Origin: Cyanobacteria bacterium UBA11372
GTDB lineage: Bacteria; Cyanobacteriota; Cyanobacteriia; Cyanobacteriales; Aerosakkonemataceae
Direction of reading: 5' to 3'
DNA: 14,662 nt
Assembly (NCBI GenBank): GCA_003486675.1
Contig: DNGG01000013.1
Location: 1-14,662, forward strand
Shown piece after piece: positions 14,096-14,662 of the stretch (the stretch's first letter is position 1; every line of letters starts with the position of its first letter). The notes beneath the pieces were generated by a model that saw only the letters and a list, made by a program, of their open reading frames with translations, was not told where the DNA came from and did no database searches. The position numbers and the translations under genes are program-made.

Positions 14096-14662
14096 CTATT
14101 CTGGGTTAAACCATTGGTAACAAACAAGCTGAATATCTTCTTCCTTAATCATCTCCAATGGCTTTAAGTCTTCTTGGGCAAGATTGTAGTATTGGTCTTG
14201 TTCAACGAAAAACTCATCAAGAGAGAAAACGAGTGCGTTTAAGTCTCTAGATGAAACGTATTTTTCCCAGATTCCCTTGATATCGCAATCGTATATGCGA
14301 AGGTTAACTGTAGCGATCGCTTTTAACACCCGTTCTTTAGCTTCTTGGTAAATTGGATCTTCTGGGCTGGGGCTAACCTGCGTCAATGCGTAGTGAACTT
14401 TTTCTAAAGGCTTGCTCAGTTTATCCTTTACTTGCCTGCTAGTTTGCTGTTTTTTAAAGTATGCCATCAAGTTACATACAGTCCGATCCAGAACCTCAAA
14501 GATGCTGTTATCAAATTTCACGGGTAGCAGTTGTTCAGGAGGTGGGAAGTCCTCAGCTTTGCACTTGAGCCAGTTGAATATTTTGCGCTTATCTTGAATC
14601 AGTTTATTAGGTTCTGTCGAGATCGCACCATTGACCCGGGGATAAAAGTGCCAAAAGTGTTT
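14096..14662 (-). CDS. C-terminal part of an unrecognised protein (5' end outside window)
   Basis: The frame stays open to the window edge, so at least 188 residues are present and the start lies beyond 14662. A GTG at 14521 is internal and not needed as a start. The visible part begins KHFWHFYPRVNGAISTEPNK, continues through DFPPPEQLLPVKFDNSIFEVLDR, and then becomes mostly helical and charged (KPLEKVHYALTQV, EDPIYQEAKERVLKAIATVN). It ends in LKPLEMIKEEDIQLVCYQWFNPE. I cannot name the family. The length of the visible part and lack of membrane segments suggest a large cytoplasmic multi-domain protein. Confidence 0.65.
   Translation of the reverse strand, partial: KHFWHFYPRVNGAISTEPNKLIQDKRKIFNWLKCKAEDFPPPEQLLPVKFDNSIFEVLDRTVCNLMAYFKKQQTSRQVKDKLSKPLEKVHYALTQVSPSPEDPIYQEAKERVLKAIATVNLRIYDCDIKGIWEKYVSSRDLNALVFSLDEFFVEQDQYYNLAQEDLKPLEMIKEEDIQLVCYQWFNPE

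Noticed and set aside
1..14662. CRISPR array
   Set aside because: No regularly spaced direct repeats with unique spacers were seen on either strand; the repeats present are dispersed palindromes or coding repeats.

Overview
The window looks like chromosomal DNA of a filamentous cyanobacterium. The octamer GCGATCGC (HIP1) recurs throughout. Several products belong to families typical of cyanobacteria: XisI, DUF4058, a VapBC pair with a cyanobacterial-type antitoxin, and a 67-residue conserved small protein. Short palindromic GC-rich repeats are scattered in AT-richer intergenic DNA. No housekeeping operon is present. This is an accessory region where working modules sit among broken genes.

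Left part (1-3557). A repeat-bearing gene-free stretch is followed, all on the minus strand, by a VapBC toxin-antitoxin pair, a DUF4058 gene and a solitary IscB element. That element comprises an RNA-guided nuclease ORF with intact RuvC and HNH residues, preceded by a HEARO/omega-RNA with visible hallmark stems. The element lies against the 5' end of the DUF4058 gene and seems to have replaced its start. Near-identical 15-nt motifs mark its two edges.

Middle part (3554-7620). This stretch is a gene graveyard. It holds an Hsp70 cut off just before the end of its ATPase domain and an apparently intact ribbon-helix-helix/coiled-coil protein. It also holds a XisI without its XisH partner. Beside XisI is a chimera in which a frameshifted ParM/StbA-like actin fragment is joined to the C-terminal part of an AAA-type ATPase. 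The last piece is the C-terminal part of an XRE antitoxin. Each break leaves one recognisable half of a gene, as expected from repeated deletions.

Right-centre part (7621-11505). Four tightly packed minus-strand genes with strong ribosome binding sites form one likely operon. In transcription order they are a fibre-like protein with NVGIGT repeats and a conserved C-terminal domain, a membrane-anchored protein of unknown function, a small HExxHxxGxxD zinc metalloprotease, and a protein-glutaminase-type deamidase with a recognisable Cys-His-Asp triad. No signal peptide is evident on the enzymes. A deamidase with a long N-terminal region next to a protease suggests a protease-activated, protein-modifying effector system. 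This is the most interesting unit in the window.

Right part (11543-14662). A GH13 alpha-amylase pseudogene lacks its catalytic core and carries three in-frame stops. A perfectly spaced inverted repeat lies upstream of its start. After it come a divergent promoter candidate and a frameshifted gene, two small plus-strand genes, and the C-terminal part of an unrecognised protein whose gene runs off the right edge.
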